A stretch of DNA of 64,000 nt from Paracrocinitomix sp040880585 (GCA_040880585.1 JBBDID010000003.1:1-64000); one strand, 5' to 3'. Positions 7,479 to 16,847 are shown, numbered from the stretch's first letter. The notes: generated by a model not told the origin, from the sequence alone. Numbers and translations are program-made.

Positions 7479-8488
7479 GCATCTAATCCATTAGGTGTAA
7501 ACTGATAATTTACTACGGTTCCTCCAAAGGGTTTCAAAGCTTCGATTACGGCGTATCGATTAGTGCCTTCAGCCAGAAACATGAGAAAGCCACCTCCTCC
7601 GGCACCTGAAATTTTACCTCCTGTTGCTCCTGCATTCATTGCGGTTTCATAAATCTCATCAATTTGCGGAGTAGTAATACCTGAAGCCATATTTTTTTTA
7701 TGGTTCCAACTGCTGTGTAGTATTTCTCCTACTTGTTTTATATCCGCTGTGATGAACGCCTTTTTCATGCGATAAGCTTCTTTTTTAATGTGGTGCATAG
7801 CATCCAGGGCTTTACTTTCTTTATTTAATACGTGCTTTACCTGATCCTCAATAATTTTGCTGGAATTTCGGTTAGAGTTGGTGTGGTAAAGAATGAGGTC
7901 AAAATTCAGTTCGTTGAGAAAACTTTTTTTTGTTCGTAAGGGATTGACGATTACTTTATCATTTTCCAAAAACTCCATAAAGTTAATACCACCAAAAGTA
8001 GCGGCGTACTGGTCTTGTTTCCCCCCGGCCATTTTAAGATCCAGACGCTCAATTTCATAAGCGAGATGGGCGATATCATATTCTCCAAGAGGTAGCTGTA
8101 ACCATTCAACAAATGCACCTAAAATGGATACAACTAAGGTTGAGGAAGTGCCGAGTCCTGATCCTGTCGGAACATCCATAGAAGTAGTCATTTCAAAAGA
8201 CAAGGGCACTTTTGTGAATTCTTTGACGATTCGGTTGTAAATCCCTAGTTGCAGATTGATGATTCCGTTGAGTGGAAGTTCTTTTACTGAATCAAAAGAA
8301 AAAGAAGTTTGCTGATCTGCATTTTTGAATACGATCTTTCCATTTTCTGTAGGGATGATAGTGGTCCGGGCATAGAGACTGACAGAGGCATTGAGGATGG
8401 CGCCACCAAATAGGTCAGAATAAGGGCTGACATCTGTTCCTCCTCCTGCTAAACCAAGTCTGAATGGAGCCTTGCTTCGAATAATCAT
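7463..8488 (-). CDS. hddA: D-glycero-alpha-D-manno-heptose 7-phosphate kinase (GHMP family)
   Basis: GHMP kinase of 341 residues. An early motif (KAPFRLGLAGGGTDVSPY) is typical of HddA-type sugar kinases; the phosphate loop is PTGSGLGTSS at residues 107-116, and the C-terminal motif is GGKISGAGGGGFLMF. It phosphorylates C1 of heptose 7-phosphate. It is the first gene of the operon with hddC, gmhB and a repeat protein. A near-consensus -7 box (TATCTTTA, minus strand 8509-8502) lies just upstream. The isomerase GmhA, needed to make the substrate from sedoheptulose 7-phosphate, is not in the window. Confidence 0.88.
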   Translation of the reverse strand: MIIRSKAPFRLGLAGGGTDVSPYSDLFGGAILNASVSLYARTTIIPTENGKIVFKNADQQTSFSFDSVKELPLNGIINLQLGIYNRIVKEFTKVPLSFEMTTSMDVPTGSGLGTSSTLVVSILGAFVEWLQLPLGEYDIAHLAYEIERLDLKMAGGKQDQYAATFGGINFMEFLENDKVIVNPLRTKKSFLNELNFDLILYHTNSNRNSSKIIEDQVKHVLNKESKALDAMHHIKKEAYRMKKAFITADIKQVGEILHSSWNHKKNMASGITTPQIDEIYETAMNAGATGGKISGAGGGGFLMFLAEGTNRYAVIEALKPFGGTVVNYQFTPNGLDAWISK

Positions 8489-8615
8489 GATGAGGTAAAG
8501 GTAAAGATAATGTTCGTCTTTGATTACACTGTCTTGGTCGAATAGGATAAAATATTGTTGCTGTGACGATTAAATTTTTTTATCTTTTCATGAGAGTCAA
8601 CCAAAATTTAAGCCT

Positions 8616-10115
8616 ATGAAGCGATTCGTCTCTTTTTCTATATTGGTGTTTTCAGTCTCGACATTTTATGCGCAGGACTATCAAACTATCCGATCTACAG
8701 ACATTAGTTATTTTGCCACTCCCAGTGAAGATTATATATTAGCGTCACGGGTAGATCAGGCAGAAATTTTGGGAACAGATTCTGTATTTTACTCCTTTCA
8801 AACGGTTCGTAGTGACGAATCCCTTACCGGATCAGACCCGTGTAAATATTATGTCGGAGACTCCTGGCTGGGCAGCCGAATAGAAATTAAACCTAGCGGA
8901 GAAAATATTTTTTACAATCGCAATAATGAGTCGATTAGTATACAGACAGAAGCAGTTGTAAACGATACCTTTTTAGTGTATACTTACACTTCCGGTGACT
9001 GGATAAAAGGAACAGTTACTTCCATTGAAGCAGCATCTATATTGGGGGAAATGGATACAATAAAGATCATTGAGTTGTTTAGCAATGTCCCGCTTAATCT
9101 ATCAAACCCAAGGTTTGTGTTGTCTCAGGAACATGGTATAGTTGAATTATTTGCACCTTATTCATTTCCTAACCCATATCAGGGCGCCGTATCTCTTTAT
9201 AATGGAAACAGTTTTCCGCCGGATTATGATGGAAATTTTGAATTGGTGGGTTCTGCTTCTTTGAATGTTGGTATAATCAAACCAACTATCGGGGATGTTC
9301 ATGATTTGGATATAGGTGATTTTTTTCAATTTTACCATACAGAGCAAGGAGCAACGGGAGATTTTACTGAAACTGTGGTAGAGCGTGAAATTCTCAACAA
9401 GTTTATATGGAACCCCGATTCAGTTGTTTATTTTGTGAGAGATACTACTGAAGAAACATATTATCCTCCGGCAAATGGACAAAGTGTTACAACGACTTCG
9501 GGAGGTAATATTGAACAAATTTCCTATCAGATGATTGCACAGCTACAAACCCCTTTTTTACCGGAAGAATTTGATGGTCAAAACGGTTGGAGCTCACTTT
9601 TTGTGAATGATTGTGGAATGTTGGAAGAGTTGGTGAGAGAACAGGCACTATCCTGGTCGGGAACTGATTCTTGCCTACTTGTACAGGAAAATGAACCGAA
9701 CTTAGAGTATAGATATATTACCGGTGTTGGTGCACTAGAGGTAAACGGAGAAAATACCGCAACCGGAGAAGTGTTTTTTTCAGATGTCCTTTATTTTGCG
9801 AAAGACAATGGGCAAAACTGTGGTGATCAGGTGATGCTTACCACCTATGAAGAAAAACAGCTGCAACAGTTTACGATCTTCCCTAATCCGGCAAATGAAT
9901 TCGTTGTTATACAATATACCGGGGAAAAGATTGGGGTCTTAGAAATCACTGTTTTTACCATTACAGGTCAACCGATAATGCGAGAAACACCAAACACACA
10001 GATGTTGGAACAAGGATATACGGTAAATACAGATTTTCTAGAGAGTGGAGTATATTTTGTGGAAATAAAGAACAGAAATAACCGGCAAACAAAAAAACTC
10101 ATTGTTCAGCGTTAA
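8616..10115 (+). CDS. Secreted T9SS type A cargo protein
   Basis: A signal peptide (residues 1-19, ending TFYAQ) leads a mature protein of about 400 residues with no recognised catalytic motif. It ends in a T9SS type A sorting domain of about 75 residues (FTIFPNPANEFVVIQY, later ITVFTITGQPIM, then GVYFVEIKNRNNRQTKKLIV). It should be exported by the gliding-associated type IX system and cut or anchored at the surface. A TATCTTTT box at 8581-8588, near the Bacteroidota -7 consensus, lies 28 bases upstream. It is monocistronic and convergent with a glycosyltransferase gene 3 bp away. Confidence 0.85.
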   Translation: MKRFVSFSILVFSVSTFYAQDYQTIRSTDISYFATPSEDYILASRVDQAEILGTDSVFYSFQTVRSDESLTGSDPCKYYVGDSWLGSRIEIKPSGENIFYNRNNESISIQTEAVVNDTFLVYTYTSGDWIKGTVTSIEAASILGEMDTIKIIELFSNVPLNLSNPRFVLSQEHGIVELFAPYSFPNPYQGAVSLYNGNSFPPDYDGNFELVGSASLNVGIIKPTIGDVHDLDIGDFFQFYHTEQGATGDFTETVVEREILNKFIWNPDSVVYFVRDTTEETYYPPANGQSVTTTSGGNIEQISYQMIAQLQTPFLPEEFDGQNGWSSLFVNDCGMLEELVREQALSWSGTDSCLLVQENEPNLEYRYITGVGALEVNGENTATGEVFFSDVLYFAKDNGQNCGDQVMLTTYEEKQLQQFTIFPNPANEFVVIQYTGEKIGVLEITVFTITGQPIMRETPNTQMLEQGYTVNTDFLESGVYFVEIKNRNNRQTKKLIVQR

Positions 10116-10118
10116 TCG

Positions 10119-11261
10119 CTACAGGCGATCTAAATTGTCACAGAGAGTACTCCAGCTGAATCGTTTTTTTTCATCTTTCACCCCTTTGCGGTAAAGAGCT
10201 AGGTTTTCTTCTTTACTGAGGGTCTCCAATGCGTCAGTAATAGAGGGGATGTCAGTTTCACAAACCAAACCTGATGTTCCGCTTTTCACCATATTTGAAA
10301 GGTCACCAACCGCTGTCACCAACATGGGTAACTCCATGCTGTAGGCGATTTGTGTGACACCACTTTGTGTGGCCGAACGGTAAGTCAGGGCTATGAAGTC
10401 AGCAATGGAAAAATAGTACTTCACTTTTTCATCCGGGATAAATTGATCTACCCGTACAATTTTATCCTGTAAATGGTGCTTGTCGATCAGTTGCTGATAA
10501 ACCGACCAATCATCATAACATTCTCCGACAATGATCAATTTGTGTTGGGGATGATTTTTACTAAAATGCGCAAAGGATTCAATCAGTAAATCCACTCCCT
10601 TGTATTTACGCACAAGACCGAAACTTAGAATAAAAGGCGTGTCCGGATCTAAACCCAATTCTTTAGCGGCTTCTTTTTTACTGACCGGAGTACCGTAAAT
10701 ATCAAAAAGAGGGTGTGGGGAGTAAATAATGGGCTTTTTAATATGAAAGATCTGCTCTAACTGTTCGATCCCTTGTTTGGCCATCACGACAAATCCATCC
10801 ATTTTACGAAAGAAAAAACGGGATAAAATGGTATCACCCCTTCTTTTTTCATGTGGAATTACATTATCTGCCAGACAAATCACTTTGGTGTGTGGAGGGC
10901 GTTTGAAATGGGCAATAGTTCCCAGGCAAGGCGCTAAAAAAGGAATCCAATAACGAATAATGACTTTGTCTGCGGCGGCTTTTTTTAACGCTTTTCTCAC
11001 TTTTATCCAGTTGAGGTAGTTGCCCGCATTGATTTTCCTTTTTATCGTGACACCAGAAGGCGGTGCTTGTATATCCGTATTGACAAATTGAGTTTTACCT
11101 GGAAAAATGAGCTTTGGATAGAGCATTTTATACGTCCAAACCTCTACTTCCTCACCACGGGAGAGGTACTCCTGAGCTAATCGGTCAGTTGTAGCAGCAA
11201 TCCCTCCTCTGTAGGGATAAGCCGGTGAGATGATAATAATTTTTTGTGGTCTGTTTTCCAC
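10119..11261 (-). CDS. Glycosyltransferase family 4
   Basis: A GT-B type enzyme of 380 residues. The N-terminal half opens with IIIISPAYPYRGGIAATTDRL, a Gly-rich acceptor-side loop. The C-terminal half has the donor-binding motif LSFGLVRKYKGVDLLIESF and the retaining-enzyme E-x7-E region near ALTYRSATQSGVTQIAYSMELP. It would transfer a sugar from a nucleotide donor in the cytoplasm; the donor cannot be told. It overlaps the stop of the upstream GT2 gene by 1 bp, so the two are one operon. Confidence 0.88.
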   Translation of the reverse strand: MENRPQKIIIISPAYPYRGGIAATTDRLAQEYLSRGEEVEVWTYKMLYPKLIFPGKTQFVNTDIQAPPSGVTIKRKINAGNYLNWIKVRKALKKAAADKVIIRYWIPFLAPCLGTIAHFKRPPHTKVICLADNVIPHEKRRGDTILSRFFFRKMDGFVVMAKQGIEQLEQIFHIKKPIIYSPHPLFDIYGTPVSKKEAAKELGLDPDTPFILSFGLVRKYKGVDLLIESFAHFSKNHPQHKLIIVGECYDDWSVYQQLIDKHHLQDKIVRVDQFIPDEKVKYYFSIADFIALTYRSATQSGVTQIAYSMELPMLVTAVGDLSNMVKSGTSGLVCETDIPSITDALETLSKEENLALYRKGVKDEKKRFSWSTLCDNLDRL

Positions 11262-12217
11262 TAAATTTCTTTTTCAATCAGGTAATTGTTTCTAATGGAC
11301 GAGTTTCTACTGATCAACTCACCGATAAAGCCGGCTGAAAAAAGTTGTACTCCTATGATCATAGATACCAGTGATAAATAAAATTCCGGACGGTCAGCTA
11401 TGAGCCTGCCTGAAGTGGAGATAAATAATTTGTCGATCCCCAGCCAAAGGGCAAACAAAAATCCCATAATAAAAAATAAGGTGCCGATCAAACCAAAAAT
11501 ATGCATGGGTTTTTTCCCAAATCGGGTAATAAAAGTAATGGTAAACAGGTCTAAAAACCCATTGATGAAACGATTCATTCCAAATTTGGTTTTTCCGTAT
11601 TTACGCTCTTGATGCTGTACTACTTTTTCTCCGATTTTTGTAAATCCTGCTGCTTTGGCAATTACCGGAATATAGCGGTGCATCTCTCCAAATATTTCAA
11701 TGGATTTGACCACTTCTTTCCGATAGGCTTTTATACCACAGTTCATATCGTGCAACTTAATTCCGGACATCATTCGGTTAACACCATTATATATCTTTGT
11801 GGGGATCGTTTTTGATAAAGGGTCATACCGCTTTTTTTTCCATCCTGAAACCAAATCGTATTTTTCAGTTGTGATCATTTCATACAATTCCGGAATCTCT
11901 TCAGGACTGTCTTGTAAGTCAGCATCCAACGTAATGATTACTTCGCCCTTTGTGGCACCAAAACCTACATGTAAAGCGGCAGATTTTCCATAATTTCGTT
12001 GGAACTTAATACCGCGGACAGCTGGATCTTTTTTCTTGAGTTGCTCAATTACCGACCAGGAGTTATCCGTACTTCCATCATTGACAAAAATAATTTCATA
12101 AGTGAAGCGGTGCTTTTGCATAACACCAACAATCCATTCGTGTAATTCAGTTAAAGATTCCTCTTCATTGAATAGAGGAATAACCAGGCTGATTTGTATG
12201 TCTTTTGTGATTTCCAT
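11261..12217 (-). CDS. Glycosyltransferase family 2, GtrB/DPM1-like, membrane anchored
   Basis: Residues 1-215 form the GT2 domain: SLVIPLFNEEESL, FVNDGSTDNSW, and the metal motif in TLDADLQDSPEEIPEL. Two C-terminal membrane helices follow (PMHIFGLIGTLFFIMGFLFAL and FYLSLVSMIIGVQLFSAGFIGEL). This is the layout of polyprenyl-phosphate glycosyltransferases, which load a sugar onto a lipid carrier. The frame opens at a TTG at 12226, but a TATATTTG promoter box at 12235-12228 leaves no room for it, so ATG 12217 is chosen. First gene of the GT2-GT4 pair. Confidence 0.9.
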   Translation of the reverse strand: MEITKDIQISLVIPLFNEEESLTELHEWIVGVMQKHRFTYEIIFVNDGSTDNSWSVIEQLKKKDPAVRGIKFQRNYGKSAALHVGFGATKGEVIITLDADLQDSPEEIPELYEMITTEKYDLVSGWKKKRYDPLSKTIPTKIYNGVNRMMSGIKLHDMNCGIKAYRKEVVKSIEIFGEMHRYIPVIAKAAGFTKIGEKVVQHQERKYGKTKFGMNRFINGFLDLFTITFITRFGKKPMHIFGLIGTLFFIMGFLFALWLGIDKLFISTSGRLIADRPEFYLSLVSMIIGVQLFSAGFIGELISRNSSIRNNYLIEKEI

Positions 12218-12227
12218 TTGCAGCAAT

Positions 12228-12235
12228 CAAATATA
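12228..12235 (-). promoter_or_regulatory. Bacteroidota -7 promoter box
   Basis: TATATTTG on the minus strand is an exact TAnnTTTG match. It ends 11 bases before ATG 12217, implying a very short leader, and rules out the TTG at 12226 as the start of the GT2 gene. Confidence 0.5.
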
Positions 12236-12313
12236 ATGATTCAGCTGTATAGCTGTATACCCGCAGCTGTTAAATAAAGTTGCAGAAAAAATAGACGAAG
12301 CAATAAAATACAA

Positions 12314-13000
12314 CTAAGCTTCCAGTGTTTTTGGAATTTGGGTTTCGGTTTTTAAATTCATCAATACGCTGAAAGCATGACTAACCTTAGTGGTGTCTAC
12401 AATAATACTGAATTCGTTGGTGGTAGAAATAACTTCTGAAAGATTGATTCCTTCCCATGCAATTTTTTTTAGGAGGTAGTAGTAAACACCTGAAATTTCT
12501 GTATTGAATTCAGGCAATTTCATAGTAATAGACGAAAGGTTGTCTGAATAAGCGATCAATGCTTCGCTGTCAAACATTTCTTTAAGCTTGTCTTCAAATT
12601 GCGCATTGGTGATAATGGTTGTTTCCCCAACTCCTCTAGAAACGGTGTAGAAATTATCAGATACATCTTTAATATTGGATAAAAATTTTGACTGATCCTG
12701 GGAAATACCAACGTAGTTAGTATAGGTCATTTTAATAAGGTTAGATCGTACAATTAAATCACCCAATTGCCCCATAAAATTTTTAATTCTCATTTCAATT
12801 TTTTGATTGGGCCCCGGTGGCATCCTTTTAATAGCCATAATAATAGCAGAGTCTGAAACCTCTTTTCCGATTACTTTTTGTATTTCTGGGTTTAGTTTTC
12901 TGGCCAATGAGCTGATGTTAATCAGCCCTTCAGCAATGGCTTCTTGAATAAAAGGAGACTGGTTGATCAGTCTTTCAATAACTTTACTTAGTCTATCCAT
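12314..13000 (-). CDS. ACT-domain protein, aspartokinase-regulatory-like
   Basis: A 228-residue soluble protein. Residues 1-70 are helical and contain a helix-turn-helix-like stretch (GLINISSLARKLNPEIQKVIGKEV, then SDSAIIMAIKRM). Residues 165-222 form an ACT-like fold resembling the last ACT domain of aspartokinase (EISGVYYYLLKKIAWEGINLSEVIST, then NEFSIIVDTTKVSHAFSVLM). There is no kinase domain. ACT domains bind amino acids. The gene is divergent from lysA, the last step of lysine synthesis, with facing promoters 33 bp apart, which suggests a lysine-responsive regulator. That role is inferred. Confidence 0.75.
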   Translation of the reverse strand: MDRLSKVIERLINQSPFIQEAIAEGLINISSLARKLNPEIQKVIGKEVSDSAIIMAIKRMPPGPNQKIEMRIKNFMGQLGDLIVRSNLIKMTYTNYVGISQDQSKFLSNIKDVSDNFYTVSRGVGETTIITNAQFEDKLKEMFDSEALIAYSDNLSSITMKLPEFNTEISGVYYYLLKKIAWEGINLSEVISTTNEFSIIVDTTKVSHAFSVLMNLKTETQIPKTLEA

Positions 13001-13034
13001 GTTAACAATATAACAGTTTGTTAAAAATATATTA

Positions 13035-13042
13035 CAAATATA
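13035..13042 (-). promoter_or_regulatory. -7 promoter box of the ACT-domain gene
   Basis: TATATTTG on the minus strand is an exact TAnnTTTG match 35 bases before the ATG at 13000. It lies 33 bp from the oppositely directed lysA box, so both genes share one short regulatory gap. Confidence 0.5.
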
Positions 13043-13073
13043 ATCTAATTAACGGAGGAATCAATTTATGAGA

Positions 13074-13081
13074 TAAATTTG
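13074..13081 (+). promoter_or_regulatory. -7 promoter box of lysA
   Basis: TAAATTTG matches TAnnTTTG exactly and ends 18 bases before the lysA ATG at 13100. The leader would be about a dozen bases and holds CGGAGAAA just before the start, leaving no room for a lysine riboswitch. Confidence 0.5.
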
Positions 13082-13099
13082 TGAAAAAAAACGGAGAAA

Positions 13100-14257
13100 A
13101 TGACAAAAACGCCCTATTATTTTTATAATCTTGATCTGTTAAATGACACTTTATCTTCCTTACATTCAAATATAAAAGGAACTAACTTTCGTGTCCATTA
13201 TGCAGTCAAAGCCAACTGTAATCAAGAAATTCTTGAGACCATTTCACATTCTGATTTGGGTGCTGACTGTGTGAGTGCAGGAGAGATTAAATGGGCGTTA
13301 GAAGCCGGGTTTGAACCAAAGGACATTGTGTTTGCAGGGGTAGGAAAAACAGATGAAGAAATTAATTATGCACTGGAGCATGAAGTAGGGATGATTCACT
13401 GTGAAAGCTTGCAAGAAATTTTGGTGATTGATGAGCTTGCAAAAGCACGAAATACATTTGCGAAAATTGCTTTGCGGTTGAATCCTAATGTGAATCCGCT
13501 TACACATGAAAAAATATCTACAGGATTAAAAGAAAACAAATTTGGTTTAACTACAATCGAATTTAAAGAACTCATTACCTTATACCCTGAGTTGAGTCAT
13601 GTACAGATCATGGGGATGCATTTTCATATCGGTTCGCAAATTCAAGACATGTCTGTTTTTGTTGAGTTGTGTGAGCGAATCAATGAATTGGCGGGCGTTT
13701 TTGAGGAGCATATCGGTCCATTTCAGTACTTGAATGTGGGGGGGGGATTAGGAATAGATTATTACGAACCGGATGTTAACCCCATTCCGGATTTCAAAAA
13801 CTATTTTGACGTATTCAAAGATTGCCTGACGATTGATAAAGACATTCCGGTACATTTTGAATTGGGTCGATCCATTGTTGCTCAATGCGGGAGTTTGCAT
13901 ACGAAAGTATTATACATCAAAAAGTCAGAACACAAGAATTTTGCTGTTCTGGATGCCGGAATGACAGAGTTGTTGAGGCCAGCGTTGTACAATGCCTATC
14001 ATAAAATTGACCGTTTGGATATAGAAAATGCACCCATTCAGATGATGGAGTATGATATTGTAGGCCCCATTTGTGAATCCAGTGATTGTTTTGGAAAAGA
14101 TATTTTATTGCCTGAATTAAAAAGAGGTGATATTCTGACCATTCAATCGTGTGGTGCGTATGCTGAGTCTATGTCGTTGAATTATAATGGACGTGAGAAA
14201 ATTGAAAGTCATGTCTTTTCCAAACGAAAAGAAGAAATGATTTATTCAGCAATTTGA
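13100..14257 (+). CDS. lysA: Diaminopimelate decarboxylase
   Basis: PLP-dependent fold III decarboxylase of 385 residues. The cofactor Lys is K37 (HYAVKANCN). Other conserved parts are HFHIGSQ (174-180), the phosphate-binding GGGLGIDY (214-221), ELGRSIV (254-260), the active-site Cys325-Glu326 (CESSDCFG) and Tyr354 (CGAYAESM). It converts meso-diaminopimelate to lysine. Carboxynorspermidine decarboxylase is a related fold III family, but the length and CESSDCFG favour LysA. It is the only gene on its transcript and is divergent from the ACT-domain gene. The start is supported by the nearby -7 box. Confidence 0.9.
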   Translation: MTKTPYYFYNLDLLNDTLSSLHSNIKGTNFRVHYAVKANCNQEILETISHSDLGADCVSAGEIKWALEAGFEPKDIVFAGVGKTDEEINYALEHEVGMIHCESLQEILVIDELAKARNTFAKIALRLNPNVNPLTHEKISTGLKENKFGLTTIEFKELITLYPELSHVQIMGMHFHIGSQIQDMSVFVELCERINELAGVFEEHIGPFQYLNVGGGLGIDYYEPDVNPIPDFKNYFDVFKDCLTIDKDIPVHFELGRSIVAQCGSLHTKVLYIKKSEHKNFAVLDAGMTELLRPALYNAYHKIDRLDIENAPIQMMEYDIVGPICESSDCFGKDILLPELKRGDILTIQSCGAYAESMSLNYNGREKIESHVFSKRKEEMIYSAI

Positions 14258-14442
14258 AACTTTTTATTTTTTCCTGTACTTTTCTTTTTAGCACTTTCCA
14301 CCACAAGATAGGCTAACTGTCTTGGAGCTACAAACAGTTAAAGTTCTCTCATCTCAGCTTGAAGGTTTGCTCACTTGACGTTTGTTGAAAGCGTTTACAG
14401 CAGGATATGTATTTTCTCATGCCGCAGAAATGTTGAAATCCT

Positions 14443-14450
14443 TATCTTTG
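14443..14450 (+). promoter_or_regulatory. -7 promoter box of ffh
   Basis: TATCTTTG is an exact TAnnTTTG match, 25 bases before the ffh ATG at 14476. The remainder of the lysA-ffh gap (14258-14442) shows no gene or hairpin that I can support. Confidence 0.5.
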
Positions 14451-14475
14451 CCATGGAATTAAATGATAGAAATCA

Positions 14476-15822
14476 ATGTTTGAGAATTTAACCGATAAGT
14501 TTGAAAGGGCCTTTAAAGTACTGAAAGGACATGGGCAGATCACGGAGATCAATGTGGCGGAGACCCTAAAAGAAGTGCGCAGGGCTTTACTGGATGCAGA
14601 TGTAAACTATAAAACCGCTAAAGATTTTACCCAAACGGTAAAAGACAAAGCACTGGGTCAAAATGTATTGACAACGGTTTCTCCCGGACAGTTACTGACT
14701 AAGATCACGCATGAAGAGTTGGTAGCCTTAATGGGCGGTGAGCAGGAGGACATCAACTATCAGGGAAATCCGGGAATTATTTTGATGTCGGGCTTACAGG
14801 GTTCCGGTAAAACAACCATGTCCGGTAAGTTGGCGAATTACCTGAAGCATAAAAAGGGTAAAAAACCGCTTTTAGTAGCTTGTGATGTTTACCGTCCCGC
14901 GGCGATTGATCAACTTCATGTTTTGGGTGATCAGTTAGATGTGGAAGTATTTTCCAATAAAGAGGAAAAAAATCCGGTAAAAATTGCTCAGGATGCTATT
15001 AAACATGCCAAAAGCAATGGATTCAATGTCGTCATTGTAGATACTGCGGGTCGTTTATCGATCGACAAAAAGATGATGCAGGAAATTGCAGATGTTAAAA
15101 AGGCGATTGATCCTTCAGAAACACTCTTTGTGGTGGATGCTATGACCGGGCAAGATGCCGTGAATACGGCAAAAATATTTAATGAACAGATTGATTTTGA
15201 TGGCGTAGTACTGACGAAGTTAGATGGAGATACCAGAGGTGGTGCTGCTTTGTCCATTAAAACAGTGGTGAACAAACCCATCAAATTTGTAGGAACAGGT
15301 GAAAAAATGGATGCGCTGGATGTTTTCTATCCCAGCAGAATGGCTGATCGTATTCTTGGAATGGGAGATGTGGTTTCCCTGGTGGAAAAAGCGCAAGAAC
15401 AATACGACGAAAAAGAAGCCAAAAAACTTCAAAAGAAAATCGCCCAAAATAAATTTGATTTTGACGACTTCTACGGACAGTTACAGCAGATCAAGAAGAT
15501 GGGAAATGTCAAAGATTTGATGGGAATGATTCCCGGTATGGGAAAAGCCATGAAAAATATGGACATTGATGATGACGCTTTTAAGGGAATTGAGGCCATC
15601 ATTCAATCCATGACCCCTCAGGAACGATCTGAACCGGATGTTTTGAACGGTACTCGTAAAAAAAGAATCGCAAGTGGATCAGGAACTTCTGTTCAGGAAG
15701 TAAATAAGCTGATCAAGCAATTTAACGAAACCAAGAAAGTAATGCACATGATGTCTAACAAAAAAAACATGGCTAAAATGATGCAGCAAATGAAAGGTAT
15801 GAAGGGAATGCCGGGAATGTAG
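14476..15822 (+). CDS. ffh: Signal recognition particle protein Ffh
   Basis: Full-length SRP54/Ffh of 448 residues. The N domain is 1-85 and the GTPase G domain about 95-295, with P-loop GLQGSGKTT (106-114), DTAGRL, and TKLDGDTRGGAAL. The M domain follows from about 300, with RKKRIASGSGTSVQEVN and a Met-rich C-terminal tail (MAKMMQQMKGMKGMPGM) that binds signal sequences and 4.5S RNA. It targets nascent membrane proteins to the translocon. Likely monocistronic. A 4.5S RNA gene is not seen in the window. Confidence 0.98.
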   Translation: MFENLTDKFERAFKVLKGHGQITEINVAETLKEVRRALLDADVNYKTAKDFTQTVKDKALGQNVLTTVSPGQLLTKITHEELVALMGGEQEDINYQGNPGIILMSGLQGSGKTTMSGKLANYLKHKKGKKPLLVACDVYRPAAIDQLHVLGDQLDVEVFSNKEEKNPVKIAQDAIKHAKSNGFNVVIVDTAGRLSIDKKMMQEIADVKKAIDPSETLFVVDAMTGQDAVNTAKIFNEQIDFDGVVLTKLDGDTRGGAALSIKTVVNKPIKFVGTGEKMDALDVFYPSRMADRILGMGDVVSLVEKAQEQYDEKEAKKLQKKIAQNKFDFDDFYGQLQQIKKMGNVKDLMGMIPGMGKAMKNMDIDDDAFKGIEAIIQSMTPQERSEPDVLNGTRKKRIASGSGTSVQEVNKLIKQFNETKKVMHMMSNKKNMAKMMQQMKGMKGMPGM

Positions 15823-15907
15823 TGATTACATGCCTTAGAATAACCAGAGCTGATCCTTTTGATCAGGATGAATGTAATAATATCTCGTTTTGCCTGAATC
15901 ATTTCAT

Positions 15908-15915
15908 TATATTTG
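15908..15915 (+). promoter_or_regulatory. -7 promoter box of the lipoprotein-rnz operon
   Basis: TATATTTG matches TAnnTTTG exactly, 34 bases before the ATG at 15950. A TTTG at 15889-15892 could be the -33 element, though the 15-bp spacing is short. Confidence 0.5.
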
Positions 15916-15949
15916 ATTTCGACAAGCTCTTCATAAAAAAGGTGTAAAA

Positions 15950-16846
15950 ATGAATCGGTCTATTCTTTTTTCAATGTCAATACTGATTGTTTTATCTTCT
16001 TGTCAAGCACAGGGTGAAGCTGAAAATAATATGACATCAACTAATCCTTCCCAAACAGATCGTGTGCATACGGATTCAATTGAAATTTCAGAGGATTCCG
16101 GCAGTATGTTTTCTGATTTACGGAAAATTCAGGAGTCCTTACCCCCGCTCATTCATAGTTTGGATACATTTATGGTGACATTTCATCAGATCAATGCAAA
16201 CTTTACACAAGAAGAATTGGATTCATCTTTTCATTTATATGTTGAGCAGATGAAACGGATAGCGAGGAGAGTAGGGGATTTGGAGCAACCAACCGGAGAA
16301 GAACAAGATCAGCTTAACAAGGATTATAGACCCTACGGATTTGAAAATCACGGTAATGAAGGCTTCATGTGGTTGGAAATAAATAAAAGTAAGGCCATTG
16401 ACGGTTTTCGGAAGTTTGTCAGTGATGATTTGTTAGCTTATGCAGCCTTAGATGAGGTAGTGATAAGACAATATGTGGCGGATGAAAGTAGGTTGAGCTC
16501 TCATGAAGATTGGGCAGATGCTGTATTGGAGTTAGAAGATCGTCTGCGCGCCAATCAATTTTCCACCTATTACACTGAATTTATGAACACTTACAAAAGT
16601 TTTCTTTATAGCCTGATGTGGGGGATGGAGCGTATGCCCGTTTTAAGCTGGGGAGATGAACCTCAATTGCTGGATGAAGTGAAATCAACCTATGATCGCC
16701 TGATCGCAGATGAAACACACAAAACCGGAAAAATAATAGAAGAACATGTCAAACGAATGGAAGAGAAAGACTATAAATACAATGGTGAAGATCAATGGTT
16801 TTTGACTGATAAAGAAGTGGAACATTATTTACAATTGAAACACTGA
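15950..16846 (+). CDS. Hypothetical lipoprotein (298 aa)
   Basis: The lipoprotein signal is clear: MNRSILFSMSILIVLSSC with Cys18 after LSS. An Asn/Ser/Thr linker follows, then a largely helical domain of about 240 residues with many acidic and aromatic residues (for example GEEQDQLNKDYRPYGFENHGNEGFMWLEIN). I do not recognise the family. It ends one base before the TTG start of rnz, so the two genes are co-transcribed and probably coupled in translation. No functional link to RNA processing is apparent. Confidence 0.78.
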   Translation: MNRSILFSMSILIVLSSCQAQGEAENNMTSTNPSQTDRVHTDSIEISEDSGSMFSDLRKIQESLPPLIHSLDTFMVTFHQINANFTQEELDSSFHLYVEQMKRIARRVGDLEQPTGEEQDQLNKDYRPYGFENHGNEGFMWLEINKSKAIDGFRKFVSDDLLAYAALDEVVIRQYVADESRLSSHEDWADAVLELEDRLRANQFSTYYTEFMNTYKSFLYSLMWGMERMPVLSWGDEPQLLDEVKSTYDRLIADETHKTGKIIEEHVKRMEEKDYKYNGEDQWFLTDKEVEHYLQLKH

Positions 16847-16847
16847 T

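Noticed and set aside
15849..15865. CTGATC/GATCAG hairpin after ffh as a terminator
   Set aside because: The stem is only 6 bp and no T-run follows on either strand.
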